A stretch of DNA of 64,000 nt from JADHOX01 sp038120515 (GCA_038120515.1 JAYOLW010000007.1:15319-79318), one strand, 5' to 3'. Positions 1-8,543 are shown, numbered from the stretch's first letter. Translations and numbers: made by a program. The notes: a model not told the origin generated them from the letters alone.

Positions 1-233
1 ATTGACAATGACAAAGTATCAGCATCAGAATAACCGTAATCAATTGTTTGAGCAACCGAAGTGCCATCAGTATCCTGATTAGATCTTGAAATTTCAAACA
101 TATCGTAGCTTGTAGAAGATACTACTCCACCACCCATAGGCTTAAAAAAAAGATCACTAACTGAAGCATTTGCAGAACTTATAAAAGTAGTCATTGCTAA
201 TGCTGAAGATGTTATTAACAAAATTTTTTTCAT
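1..233 (-). CDS. Secreted or outer-membrane protein, N-terminal part only
   Basis: The gene begins at an ATG at 233 and runs off the left edge of the window, so only about 77 residues are visible. The first 24 residues form a clear Sec signal peptide: MKK, a hydrophobic core, then SSANA with likely cleavage before SVSDLFF. The mature part is rich in Ser, Thr, Gly and Asp and has no cysteine, which would fit a periplasmic or beta-barrel outer-membrane protein. The family cannot be named from this fragment. It lies downstream of the ALDH7 gene on the same strand with an 86-base gap, so it may have its own promoter. Confidence 0.6.
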   Translation of the reverse strand, partial: MKKILLITSSALAMTTFISSANASVSDLFFKPMGGGVVSSTSYDMFEISRSNQDTDGTSVAQTIDYGYSDADTLSLS

Positions 234-319
234 AATATTTCAAAAAAAGTTATAACTTAATCAAATATGAACAATAAAGCAAAAATCAACTAAAAGTTGC
301 ATTTTAAGAGTTTTTTATT

Positions 320-1828
320 TTAACCAAATTTAATATTCTGGGCTAGTTCTGGATTTCTAATACCATAATATGTAGTAGAAGTTTGACGGCGCATATAATT
401 TTTCCAGCAATCAGAACCAGACTCCCTTCCACCTCCTGTAGTTTTCTCGCCACCAAAAGCCCCACCAATCTCAGCACCTGAGGTTCCGATATTAATATTG
501 GCAATTCCACAATCTGAATGATTTCTAAAAAATTCTGCCTCAGCTATACTTGTTGTAAAAATACTCGATGACAAACCTTGTTCAACATCATTATGCATTA
601 TCATTGCATCACTTAGAGTTTTATATGGTACAACATAAAGTAATGGCGCAAAAGTTTCTTCCTGCATAATTGGGATCTGAGAATCCAATCTAACAAGTGC
701 TGGCTCGACATAATAGGCATTATTGAATTGTTTTGCAAATAATCGCTTACCAAATAAAATATTAGCACCATAAATTTTAATTTTCTGTTTAGCATTCTCA
801 AGTGCAAGATAAGCAGATTTGTTAATTAATGGTCCAATTAGATTTTTTTCATTAAATGGGTCACCTATAATCTTTTCATTTAACAACGAAAATTTCGCCT
901 TAAGCTGCTGAAAAAAACTTTCAAATATTGATTCTTGAATAAAAACTCTTCTTGTAGTCGTGCATCTTTGACCAGCTGTTCCAACTGCTCCAAACACAAT
1001 AGCATCTAGAGCTAATTGAAGATTGGCTTTATCTGAGACAATTACCGCATTATTGCCACCAAGCTCAAATATTGATTTAGCAAATCTTTTTGCCAAAATT
1101 GGCGCAATAGCTTTACCCATAGCACATGATCCAGTAGCAGATATTAATGCTATTTTACTATCACGAACCATTACATCACCCAGTTCTTTATCTGATATGA
1201 TAACCTCAGATAATTTGTCAGCATTTTTATAAATATGCTTATACTCTAAACAAGCGTTATAAAAAATTTTCTGAGCAGCAAGAGCAGTTAGCGGTGTTAT
1301 TTCCGATGGTTTCCACAAAACAGTATTACCACAAATGATTGCAAGAGCAAAATTCCAGGCCCATACAGCAGCTGGAAAATTAAAAGCAGAAATCACACCA
1401 ACTATTCCAAGAGGATGATAACTTTCTTGCATTTTATGCTCAAATCTTTCTGACGCAATATCCAAACCATAAAGTTGCCTTGATAAGCCTACCGCGAAAT
1501 CACAGATATCTATCATCTCCTGAACTTCTCCTCTAGCCTCAATCAATATCTTACCACATTCAAGCGTAATCATTTGCGCTAGATATTCCTTATCAGCCCT
1601 AAGCTTTTCACCAAATAATCGAATTAATTCACCTCTCTTAGGAGCTGGAACATTGCGCCAATAGCTAAAGTTCTCAGCCAATGATTTAATTTTTGTATTA
1701 TATGATCTTTTATCATCTTTTTTAAGCTTTGCTATTGCCCCACCATCAATTGGCGTATAAACCTCTAAATCACCATTTGCGATAAAATGTGAGATATTAA
1801 AATGCTTAAAAAGATCATTGTTATTCAT
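320..1828 (-). CDS. amaB: ALDH7-family aldehyde dehydrogenase (2-aminoadipate 6-semialdehyde dehydrogenase)
   Basis: This 502-residue NAD(P)-dependent dehydrogenase matches the ALDH7 (antiquitin) family in length and motifs. The general-base motif FELGGNNA and the nucleophile motif GTAGQRCTTTRR are present, and EGLSSSIFT near the C-terminus is typical of ALDH7. The expected reaction oxidises 2-aminoadipate 6-semialdehyde to 2-aminoadipate in lysine breakdown. The gene overlaps the end of the upstream dehydrogenase gene by 8 bases, and its ATG is preceded by GAGGAA inside that gene, which suggests translational coupling. The neighbours (lysine/saccharopine dehydrogenase-like and DUF1338) support the lysine assignment over a generic aldehyde dehydrogenase. 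The substrate itself is inferred from family and context. Confidence 0.85.
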   Translation of the reverse strand: MNNNDLFKHFNISHFIANGDLEVYTPIDGGAIAKLKKDDKRSYNTKIKSLAENFSYWRNVPAPKRGELIRLFGEKLRADKEYLAQMITLECGKILIEARGEVQEMIDICDFAVGLSRQLYGLDIASERFEHKMQESYHPLGIVGVISAFNFPAAVWAWNFALAIICGNTVLWKPSEITPLTALAAQKIFYNACLEYKHIYKNADKLSEVIISDKELGDVMVRDSKIALISATGSCAMGKAIAPILAKRFAKSIFELGGNNAVIVSDKANLQLALDAIVFGAVGTAGQRCTTTRRVFIQESIFESFFQQLKAKFSLLNEKIIGDPFNEKNLIGPLINKSAYLALENAKQKIKIYGANILFGKRLFAKQFNNAYYVEPALVRLDSQIPIMQEETFAPLLYVVPYKTLSDAMIMHNDVEQGLSSSIFTTSIAEAEFFRNHSDCGIANINIGTSGAEIGGAFGGEKTTGGGRESGSDCWKNYMRRQTSTTYYGIRNPELAQNIKFG

Positions 1829-2948
1829 TTAATAATTCCTCAAAAATATTATTATTATTATGAAATGTAATAAAGTAATTTCCAGTTTTAGAATTAAAAT
1901 ACTCCTGAATAGGAATATTTTCTTGCGCGACAAAACCTTTCGCGCCGAAAGTATTTCTGGATGCAAGATCAACATTTGTAGCAATTGATAATGCTGTAGT
2001 CCAAGATATTGCAGTTCTATATTTACCACAAAGTTTTTGTGGGTAATAATCGGCGACAAATTCTTTTGTCATTTTCTTTCCAGAAACCTCTCCTTCAACT
2101 GATACATGAATAATGACATGATCATTATCATCAGGAAGCAGGGCATTTCTAAACAAAGCAACTATTTTATCTTGATCATCTCTTAACTTTAATTGATCAA
2201 TCACGATATTTAAACAATGCAAATGCCCTGGATATCGAATCGATTTATAATTTAGGTTTTGGATATCATCTTCATAATAATCACATAATGTTGCAACACC
2301 GCCTGAAGTAAGAAATGCTTCATATTCAACACCATTTACAAAAATTGTTTCTTTTCGGCCCATTGACCGCACTTCTTTTTTCTTATAATCTTCAATAATT
2401 ATCGATGGCTTAATATATTCATTTACAAGCCCTTCTGGTGACCAATTACAAGCATAACCAAATTCACCAACTGGATTTTGCGGAAGCGCACCAACTCTTA
2501 GCCTTGCAGACCGAATTGTTTTTCTATCAAATTTTTTGATCAAACCATTAGAAATAATATTGATAATACCAGGGGCAAGACCATTTTGTGGAATAAATAA
2601 AGTATCAGCTTTCTGAGCCAACTCTCTTACATGATTTGTAGTCACGACATCTTCTGTAGGATCAAAATAATGTAATTTTTCTTCGAAGCAAAGACTAGCA
2701 AGCTGCTTATTGAAATTATAAGGCAAACATGAAATCAATGCTTCAGATTTATATTTTTTAACTATCGTTCTAATCGCTTCAACATCAGCACAATTTGCTG
2801 TTTCAAATTTCACATCAGTATCTTTATGATCTATTGCATCAATAACTAATACTTGAAAATCTAAATCAACCAACAATTCAGAAAGTAACTTTCCAATAAC
2901 CCCATATCCACAAATAACTATTTTATTAAAAATTCTATTTTTTGGCAT
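1821..2948 (-). CDS. Saccharopine dehydrogenase / lysine 6-dehydrogenase-like protein
   Basis: This protein of 375 residues starts with a Rossmann nucleotide-binding segment (KIVICGYGVIGKLLSELL) and continues as a saccharopine-dehydrogenase-like fold, including PQNGLAPGIINI and GALPQNPVGEFGY. Proteins of this size and type include L-lysine 6-dehydrogenase, which converts lysine directly to the semialdehyde used by ALDH7, and the reductase half of saccharopine enzymes. Adjacent genes overlap it on both sides (14 bases with DUF1338, 8 bases with ALDH7), so the three form one operon. The exact substrate, lysine or saccharopine, cannot be decided from sequence alone. No separate lysine-ketoglutarate reductase gene is seen here, which mildly favours a lysine dehydrogenase. 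Confidence 0.72.
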   Translation of the reverse strand: MPKNRIFNKIVICGYGVIGKLLSELLVDLDFQVLVIDAIDHKDTDVKFETANCADVEAIRTIVKKYKSEALISCLPYNFNKQLASLCFEEKLHYFDPTEDVVTTNHVRELAQKADTLFIPQNGLAPGIINIISNGLIKKFDRKTIRSARLRVGALPQNPVGEFGYACNWSPEGLVNEYIKPSIIIEDYKKKEVRSMGRKETIFVNGVEYEAFLTSGGVATLCDYYEDDIQNLNYKSIRYPGHLHCLNIVIDQLKLRDDQDKIVALFRNALLPDDNDHVIIHVSVEGEVSGKKMTKEFVADYYPQKLCGKYRTAISWTTALSIATNVDLASRNTFGAKGFVAQENIPIQEYFNSKTGNYFITFHNNNNIFEELLNE

Positions 2949-3819
2949 TTGTCATCTCAAAAAGATTAGTAGCTTGTTCACCTAAGAACCCCTGAAACAA
3001 TACATTTTCACCATTGTCATTTTTGACAAAACCCCTTTCAGCAAACTCATAATAAGCATAACTCCATGGAATAGTTATTAGATGACCTTCAGCATCTCTC
3101 ACCTGACAATCTTCAGTAACGGCTTCACTTGNNNNNNNNNNTAAAGGAATACCTTTAGCTGATAAGGCAGCAAGAGTTGTTTCTATGTCTGGCCATTCAT
3201 TCACTTTCTGAAAATTAATATAAGCTGTAAAATGATTTACAGAATTACCATGAAGCAATACCCATGCAGCATATTGAGAGAATTTGTTTGCCTCAAAAAC
3301 GTCAGATCTTTGAGGAGGGTTCCAAGGCCTTGTAAAAAAATCAACAATATGCTCAACAAATAAATCAACTTTATTATCCTCTATAAAATCATTATTTTTA
3401 AGATTTTGTAACTGATGTTTTAAATTATCAGTTAATTTACAAGCACAACTTGCTATATTCCTTTGAATTATTTCCATAAAATCATGAGCAAATTCATCAA
3501 CCAGTAACTCACTTATAAAGATTTTCGGCAACCTGTTATCTTCATGTTCTAAATGAATAGCTGATAATTTTTTGCTAGGAAATTGATAATCATTTTTTAC
3601 CTGATAATCAAATGCCTGAAATATTTCAAGGAAAGGAATTATACCCGATTCTTGATTAGGAATTTTGGTTTTAATGCTTCTAAGTGCAATATGGTCGTTA
3701 ATAACAACACCATTTTTCTCCTCGACAAGATCTGCATAAATATTTGCATATTTAACTCGAATTTTATAATTTTGCCAAAGTTGATCTAGAATCTTTTCTA
3801 ATACCTGCCTTTTGTTCAT
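2935..3819 (-). CDS. DUF1338 protein (2-oxoadipate dioxygenase/decarboxylase family), contains an assembly gap
   Basis: The protein has the HglS/YdcJ-type DUF1338 pattern: an early DHIALRSI (metal-binding His), a mid-region HFTAYINF and a late YAYYEFAERG. HglS-type members convert 2-oxoadipate to D-2-hydroxyglutarate in lysine breakdown, which fits the two downstream genes. At about 294 residues this is the short form rather than the roughly 450-residue form. A 10-N run interrupts the region after AALSAKGIPL. Homologues remembered for this family have about 15 more residues there, so the gap is probably larger than ten bases, although the reading frame happens to stay open. The ATG at 3819 is the first start of the operon. 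Confidence 0.75.
   Translation of the reverse strand: MNKRQVLEKILDQLWQNYKIRVKYANIYADLVEEKNGVVINDHIALRSIKTKIPNQESGIIPFLEIFQAFDYQVKNDYQFPSKKLSAIHLEHEDNRLPKIFISELLVDEFAHDFMEIIQRNIASCACKLTDNLKHQLQNLKNNDFIEDNKVDLFVEHIVDFFTRPWNPPQRSDVFEANKFSQYAAWVLLHGNSVNHFTAYINFQKVNEWPDIETTLAALSAKGIPLXXXXSEAVTEDCQVRDAEGHLITIPWSYAYYEFAERGFVKNDNGENVLFQGFLGEQATNLFEMTNAKK
3132..3141. other. Assembly gap (10 N) inside the DUF1338 gene
   Basis: Ten consecutive N characters. The flanking sequences do not share an overlapping end, unlike the gap at 36295, so real sequence is probably missing. The protein reads sensibly on both sides and in the same frame. Confidence 0.95.
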
Positions 3820-3925
3820 TTTCTTACATCATATGTTATAAACTATAATAATAACTATAATGCAAAATTATTATTTCAATCATTAGTTGTAACAACAGAT
3901 GAAAATTTCAAAAAGATTTTTTTGA

Positions 3926-4168
3926 TTAAGGTACTGGATCATAGCCAGAATTACCAAATGGCTGGCATTTTAATATACGCTTTGCAGTCAAATAAGAACC
4001 TTTGATCGGCCCGTGCTTTTTTATAGCCTCCTCTCCATAATCAGAACATGAGGGAACAAATCGACATCTAGGAGCAAGTATCGGAGATATAAATAATTTA
4101 TAACAATAAATTACAATCAAAAATGGCAGAGTTAATATTTTTTTAAAGCTTTGTAGGATTTTCAGCAT
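3926..4168 (-). CDS. yidD: Membrane protein insertion efficiency factor YidD
   Basis: A small protein of about 80 residues with the YidD core: a hydrophobic amphipathic N-terminus followed by SPILAPRCRFVPSCSDYG, then AIKKHGPIKGSYLTAKRILKCQPFGNSGYDPVP. YidD sits at the inner face of the membrane and helps YidC-dependent insertion. An upstream in-frame ATG would give a longer protein overlapping hisI further. The start used here (4168, MLKIL) matches the usual YidD start but still overlaps the hisI end by 26 bases. The ATG at 4177 is the main alternative. There is no YidC, RnpA or RpmH next to it, so the usual neighbourhood is lost. Confidence 0.85.
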   Translation of the reverse strand: MLKILQSFKKILTLPFLIVIYCYKLFISPILAPRCRFVPSCSDYGEEAIKKHGPIKGSYLTAKRILKCQPFGNSGYDPVP

Positions 4169-4631
4169 CTGCGCCATACACTTCAACAGGATCGAAAACC
4201 TTAGCATCTTCTTTAAATACTAGTTCTAATTTTTGATCTGGAGTTTCACCAGTAGGAATAGAGCGATAAAAACAACTTCTATAACCAACATGACAGCTTG
4301 CTTCATCACCATCCATAGCAACTTTAATCCATACTGCATCCTGATCATCATCAATTCTGATATCAATGACTTTTTGAACTAAACCACTTGTTGCACCTTT
4401 GTGCCAAAGACATTGACGACTTCTTGAATAATAATGAGCTTCTCCTGTTTCAATAGTTTTTATTAAAGCTTCCTCATTCATATAACCAACCATTAAAACA
4501 TCACCATTAATACTGCTAGTAGTGACGCAAACAATAAGACCGTCTTGATCAAACTTAGGGGCAAGTTCTTTAGCTTCTTCAACTTGCTCAACAGTTTTTC
4601 TTTTATGAAAAAATTCAGAATTATTAGTCAT
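4143..4631 (-). CDS. hisI: Phosphoribosyl-AMP cyclohydrolase
   Basis: HisI hydrolyses phosphoribosyl-AMP in the third step of histidine synthesis. The protein carries the family core VLMVGYMNEEALIKTIETG, HYYSRSRQCLWHKGATSG and DGDEASCHVGYRSCFYRS, with the aspartates and cysteines that bind Mg and Zn. It is about 162 residues with a 30-residue N-terminal extension and no HisE (pyrophosphohydrolase) domain, as is common when hisE is encoded elsewhere. It is separate from other his genes and overlaps yidD. No histidine-rich leader ORF is visible upstream. Confidence 0.92.
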   Translation of the reverse strand: MTNNSEFFHKRKTVEQVEEAKELAPKFDQDGLIVCVTTSSINGDVLMVGYMNEEALIKTIETGEAHYYSRSRQCLWHKGATSGLVQKVIDIRIDDDQDAVWIKVAMDGDEASCHVGYRSCFYRSIPTGETPDQKLELVFKEDAKVFDPVEVYGADAENPTKL

Positions 4632-4707
4632 AATTTATATGTGGAAAATTTTTTAAACTTATAAAGAAATTTTGCGAAAAACCAATAATTTTCTTAATTA
4701 GAAGAAA

Positions 4708-5241
4708 TCATTCTTCAATTACAGGAAATTCTCTTGGCTTAAATAATTGAAAATGCCACCATTCTTTATCATAGGAATCAAACCCGGCTAAAGTCATAAT
4801 CTCTCTAAGTAAAACTCTATGATTTCGAGCATTTTCAGAAATGCCTTTAGAATCAAAATGTGCAAGTTCAGTAAAATTATCAAAATCAGTACCCATATCA
4901 AGCTCTAAACCTTCCATGTCACATAGGGTAAGATCAATTGCAACACCACGACAATGCGGAACAGAGCCAGTTTTAGGATCAGATATATATGGAGATTCAT
5001 CCGAAAGCTCAAACATCATTTGCTGAATATTAAATGGCCTATATGCATCCCAAACTTTAAACATTAAATTCTCTGCTTTAGCTATCTGTATAGCTTTTTC
5101 AAAACATATAAAAGCATCAGGATGAAGTCTGGCTTCAAAATCCTCTGGATATAGCACTTCACCAAAAACATTATCAAATGATTGATATCTAAGATTTATC
5201 AGTAATTGATCAGAATTATAATCTAATTTAACAAGATTCAT
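4708..5241 (-). CDS. ddpX: D-Ala-D-Ala dipeptidase (VanX/DdpX family)
   Basis: This 177-residue M15D metallopeptidase cleaves D-alanyl-D-alanine. The zinc and catalytic residues are all visible: DAYRP (the conserved Arg), SVPHCRGVAIDL (His and Asp zinc ligands in the SxHxxGxAxD motif) and EWWHF (catalytic Glu and third zinc His). There is no obvious signal peptide, so it is probably cytoplasmic. The chosen ATG overlaps the stop of the upstream 961-residue gene as TAATG, which implies coupled translation. A longer reading from 5256 (five extra residues) is possible. No vanA/vanH genes are present, so a role in D-Ala-D-Ala recycling, or in something done jointly with its large partner, is more likely than antibiotic resistance. 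Confidence 0.85.
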   Translation of the reverse strand: MNLVKLDYNSDQLLINLRYQSFDNVFGEVLYPEDFEARLHPDAFICFEKAIQIAKAENLMFKVWDAYRPFNIQQMMFELSDESPYISDPKTGSVPHCRGVAIDLTLCDMEGLELDMGTDFDNFTELAHFDSKGISENARNHRVLLREIMTLAGFDSYDKEWWHFQLFKPREFPVIEE

Positions 5242-8126
5242 TATGAGACTATACAAACAGAATTAGGATCAATTTCCTCATCAGATGATTGAACAAGCTG
5301 AAGCCAAGTTGGCGGTTCATCTAAAGATTGTTCATCTTCAGAAATTTCACAAGCTGATGACAAATAAGTAAGACCTGAAGTTCCAGATTTTCTACTTAAA
5401 GTATCCTCTCCAAGTGAATATGACCTTGTTCTTCTAAAAGGTTTACTTGGAGAATCAAAACCTTTTACCTCAGGAGATAAGTCTAAATGATTATAATCCA
5501 TTTCACGATTTACAGTATCAAAAGCTTTAAGTACGGCTTCTGCAATTAAATCCAGTATTTCTGACTGATTAAACAACCTTTCATCAAAATTTTGTGCATT
5601 TGGCATTTGAGCTTCCATATGAACATTAGGTCCAAATAACCTTATTTCAAATCTAGATGTCTTTATACCCTCGCCAAAAACTCTAATAGTTGCTGATTTT
5701 CCACTATCGATTCTGTGAGTTGCATAAGCTGAACCAAGACTTTGTGTAAACTGTGCTTGTCTATCTGGATAAGCCTTCCAATCAATTTGGCTTACTACTT
5801 TTGAACATCTAAGCACCCCAGTGTCTTTTCTTATCAAAACGGTTAGCTCTTTGCCAATTTCTTCAATCATCCTGGTATACATAGTATTATTTTTGATCGA
5901 ACTCAATGTTTCTGTTACTTCTACTGTACCATCCTCACGCATCATAGTTTTTCTTGAATATTGTCTAGATGGATCTGCAAGATTAGACTGCCCCTCGCTA
6001 TCAACTACCCATGGGCTAACATTTAGTTGAAATGATGGAGCTTGAACTACCTTAACTCCAAAATTTGTCTCATAAAAACTATATAACTCTTGTTCTAGGG
6101 ATTTTGCAATAGAAACAGTTTCATGTAAAGATGTTGGATTATGAATATTTACTTCATATGCGTATATAACATCAGTAATTTTTTGTTTTAATGTTCCTGA
6201 CTGTAAAAACTCTACTACTTTTTGTCCCATTTTTTCTCTAGGGATATCCATAAAAGCAATATTTTTACCAATCTCATTTACAAAAATAAGATGGAGTAAA
6301 GCGAGCTCCGTTCTTGAAACAGCATTTAGCCCTAAAATTATATTAGCTCTTTGTGATTCATTGATAGCAACATTTTCAACAAATAGCTTATCAAACAATG
6401 CCGTTTGAACCAAAGCTTTAAGCCTTTCATAAGCTTCCAGATTGTCAGGCTCACCACAATCTTCTATTCCAACCTCAAGCTCAAAACCAGACTTTACTAT
6501 CAAATTATTTTTAGGATCAGTAATCGAAGCTTCTTTAGAATTTGCATCATCTAAATGTACATCATCAAGAATAACTGCTACTGATTCAAGATCAGCTTCT
6601 TGCGAAGGTTGCAGCTGTAACTTCAAAGACCCTTCTAATGCTTGCAAATCAGGTGATCTCAGTTTATATTGAGTAATTGCATGAATATTTAAAGCTTTTA
6701 ATGAGAAAGGATAACCAGGATTTGTTAATAAAGTTTCAGGCATAATTTGTGTTCCTTTAAAAAATAAATTTTGCCCTGAATGCAAAATATCCGAATATAA
6801 ATAAGCTAAAACTTGTGGAATGTTTGATGAATTATTTTTAACCCAAAATTCATCTAATGACGAAATATCACCTGCTACAACCTTGTCAGAATTAAATTCT
6901 GCTGGGGTTGATCCATCAGCAAGAATATAACCATAGGGATTAAAACCATAAACATATTGTTGAGTTATTCCATCTTTTGTAACCCCTTCTGGGTTATATT
7001 TATTATATTTAATATCATTTAATAATACCAAAAACTGTTTTGAAAATTGAATCTTTTGCTCAATATCGCAAATTTTTAGAACCTGGTTAATATCGTCATC
7101 CCCAAAAAATCTTAATGAACATATCTCTTTAAACGCTTGTATTACAGTTAATACAGATAGATTAGATAATATATCAATAATTTGAAAATCAGGTTTTTGT
7201 GCCTGCTTTAGAAAAAAATCATACAAACCTGTTACTAATGTATCACTAATAACCAATTCTATTAATCTTAATTTGGATTTATTGATAAAATCATTATAAT
7301 CTTTTTCTGTTAACTGTGTAATTCCTAAACTAATATTACTTCTTATTTCACTTATATAATCAGATAATCTTTCCTGTTTAAAAGAACCTGGAAATGACTG
7401 CAAATCAGATCTTAAATAACCCTCTATACCATTTATCAATTCCTCAACATTAAGCTCATCAGGAAATTTTATTGATCCAAGCAATACTTCGCTTTTTTTC
7501 GCTTTAATTTCAAATTGGTCAGCAATAGATATTGCTAGAAATAAAAGATAATATTGCTTATCACCATCATCAAAACTTTTTAGCTTATCAAATTTTGTTA
7601 TATTATCTATAAATTTTGTTAACTTTGTATATTCTCTCAAATGACTCTGCATCAAAAGAAATTGTTCTAACATTTGTGGAAAATGAATCAGAAAAGCTCT
7701 TGTAGTTGAATTATCAAAATGTGCTGGATCAGGATTCGCACCATATTTAGCAATCAAATCATTCATTGCTTCATGACTTGGAAAGGCAAAAGAAGAACTT
7801 ATTCCTTTACTACCCTGATAAATTTTATGATTTATAACCTCTAACATCATTTTTAAAGATGTTAGCCACATTAAATTTTTTTTTATATTATTAGAATCTA
7901 TATCAGGTCGATTTGCAGCAAGTAGGTCTTCGCCAGTTTTAATTAAATCAATGATAGCTTTAATATCCCTATCAAATTTTTGCATTAATGGAGAAGAAAA
8001 ACTAACATATCTAGAACCAGTATGAACAAAAGTTGCTAGTTCCAGATCCTTATCCTCTTGAGAGGTAGTTCCAGAACCAGAATTATCTTCAATAAAAAAA
8101 ACATCAGGGGAATTTGATTCTCGCAT
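5241..8126 (-). CDS. Large orphan protein (961 aa) with possible GS/GCS-like ligase motifs and a C-terminal CIVS tail
   Basis: I do not recognise this family. The ATG at 8126 is chosen because AAGGAG lies 7 bases upstream; an in-frame TTG at 8144 would include that ribosome site in the coding region. There are no membrane segments or signal peptide. The first 540 residues are mostly helical-looking and acidic. From about residue 547 there is FELEVGIED, at about 697 FQLNVSPW, and at about 823 SRFEIRLFGPNVH. That order (acid-rich strand, N-x-S strand, R-x-E-x-R strand) recalls glutamine synthetase/glutamate-cysteine ligase-like carboxylate-amine ligases, but the resemblance is weak and made by eye. 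The last 90 residues are Ser- and acid-rich and end in Cys-Ile-Val-Ser. The stop codon overlaps the ddpX start. Confidence 0.7.
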   Translation of the reverse strand: MRESNSPDVFFIEDNSGSGTTSQEDKDLELATFVHTGSRYVSFSSPLMQKFDRDIKAIIDLIKTGEDLLAANRPDIDSNNIKKNLMWLTSLKMMLEVINHKIYQGSKGISSSFAFPSHEAMNDLIAKYGANPDPAHFDNSTTRAFLIHFPQMLEQFLLMQSHLREYTKLTKFIDNITKFDKLKSFDDGDKQYYLLFLAISIADQFEIKAKKSEVLLGSIKFPDELNVEELINGIEGYLRSDLQSFPGSFKQERLSDYISEIRSNISLGITQLTEKDYNDFINKSKLRLIELVISDTLVTGLYDFFLKQAQKPDFQIIDILSNLSVLTVIQAFKEICSLRFFGDDDINQVLKICDIEQKIQFSKQFLVLLNDIKYNKYNPEGVTKDGITQQYVYGFNPYGYILADGSTPAEFNSDKVVAGDISSLDEFWVKNNSSNIPQVLAYLYSDILHSGQNLFFKGTQIMPETLLTNPGYPFSLKALNIHAITQYKLRSPDLQALEGSLKLQLQPSQEADLESVAVILDDVHLDDANSKEASITDPKNNLIVKSGFELEVGIEDCGEPDNLEAYERLKALVQTALFDKLFVENVAINESQRANIILGLNAVSRTELALLHLIFVNEIGKNIAFMDIPREKMGQKVVEFLQSGTLKQKITDVIYAYEVNIHNPTSLHETVSIAKSLEQELYSFYETNFGVKVVQAPSFQLNVSPWVVDSEGQSNLADPSRQYSRKTMMREDGTVEVTETLSSIKNNTMYTRMIEEIGKELTVLIRKDTGVLRCSKVVSQIDWKAYPDRQAQFTQSLGSAYATHRIDSGKSATIRVFGEGIKTSRFEIRLFGPNVHMEAQMPNAQNFDERLFNQSEILDLIAEAVLKAFDTVNREMDYNHLDLSPEVKGFDSPSKPFRRTRSYSLGEDTLSRKSGTSGLTYLSSACEISEDEQSLDEPPTWLQLVQSSDEEIDPNSVCIVS

Positions 8127-8132
8127 AACACA

Positions 8133-8138
8133 CTCCTT
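8133..8138 (-). promoter_or_regulatory. Strong Shine-Dalgarno site for the 961-residue gene
   Basis: Read on the minus strand this is AAGGAG, 7 bases before the ATG at 8126. It is one of the best ribosome sites in the window and fixes the start. Upstream in the same leader is a small perfect hairpin, GTGAA-AAA-TTCAC (8176-8188). Confidence 0.75.
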
Positions 8139-8210
8139 AAGCAATTACAAAAAAATTCGCAGAAAAAAGTTAAAAGTGAATTTTTCACAAAAAATCTCTT
8201 TTTTTCGCGT

Positions 8211-8238
8211 AAAATATTTATTTTTTTATTAATATCAA
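8211..8238 (-). promoter_or_regulatory. Candidate sigma-70 promoter for the orphan gene and ddpX
   Basis: TTGATA (8233-8238) and TATTTT (8211-8216) are 16 bases apart on the minus strand, just after tRNA-Asp. The match is moderate in very AT-rich DNA, so chance is a real possibility. Confidence 0.35.
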
Positions 8239-8246
8239 GAAAAAAG

Positions 8247-8323
8247 TGGCGGGAGTGAAGGGACTTGAACCCTCGGCCTCCTGCGTGACAGGCAGGCGCT
8301 CTAACCAGCTGAGCTACACCCCC
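8247..8323 (-). tRNA. tRNA-Asp (GUC)
   Basis: A 77-base cloverleaf with acceptor stem GGGGGTG/CACTCCC, D-loop AGCTCAGCTGGTTAGAGC, anticodon arm CCTGC-CTGTCAC-GCAGG with anticodon GTC, T-arm GGTTCAAGTCC and an encoded CCA. A run of six T after one base beyond the CCA may end the transcript. It is probably co-transcribed with the tRNA-Val gene 30 bases upstream. Confidence 0.96.
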
Positions 8324-8353
8324 ATGGTGTATATGATGCTTAAAACATCAAAT

Positions 8354-8429
8354 TGGTGGGCGATGACAGGGTCGAACTGCCGACCTCCTCGGTGTAAACG
8401 AGATGCTCTACCAGCTGAGCTAATCGCCC
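8354..8429 (-). tRNA. tRNA-Val (UAC)
   Basis: A 76-base cloverleaf with acceptor GGGCGAT/ATCGCCC, anticodon loop TTTACAC (anticodon TAC), T-arm AGTTCGACCCT and an encoded ACCA end. It is first of the Val-Asp tRNA pair. Confidence 0.96.
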
Positions 8430-8473
8430 GTAACATATTGTCACAATTGTAGAAAATGCTACAGTAGCAAAAT

Positions 8474-8501
8474 TGTATAGATAATAAATATGTTTAATCA
8501 A
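8474..8501 (-). promoter_or_regulatory. Candidate promoter for the tRNA-Val/tRNA-Asp pair
   Basis: On the minus strand TTGATT (8496-8501) and TATACA (8474-8479) lie 16 bases apart. The tRNA-Val 5' end follows about 45 bases after the -10 box. Position and match are both reasonable. Confidence 0.45.
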
Positions 8502-8543
8502 GAATTTTTTATAAGTTAATATACTCTTAATTAATCCACCATT

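Noticed and set aside
8246..8452. Plus-strand open frame of 68 codons
   Set aside because: It is the antisense of the tRNA-Asp and tRNA-Val genes; open frames over tRNA genes are a common annotation artefact.
8430..8475. Inverted repeats (ACAATT...AATTGT with an inner GTAG/CTAC stem) upstream of tRNA-Val
   Set aside because: They are short, AT-rich and within the leader of a tRNA transcript; no clear function could be assigned.
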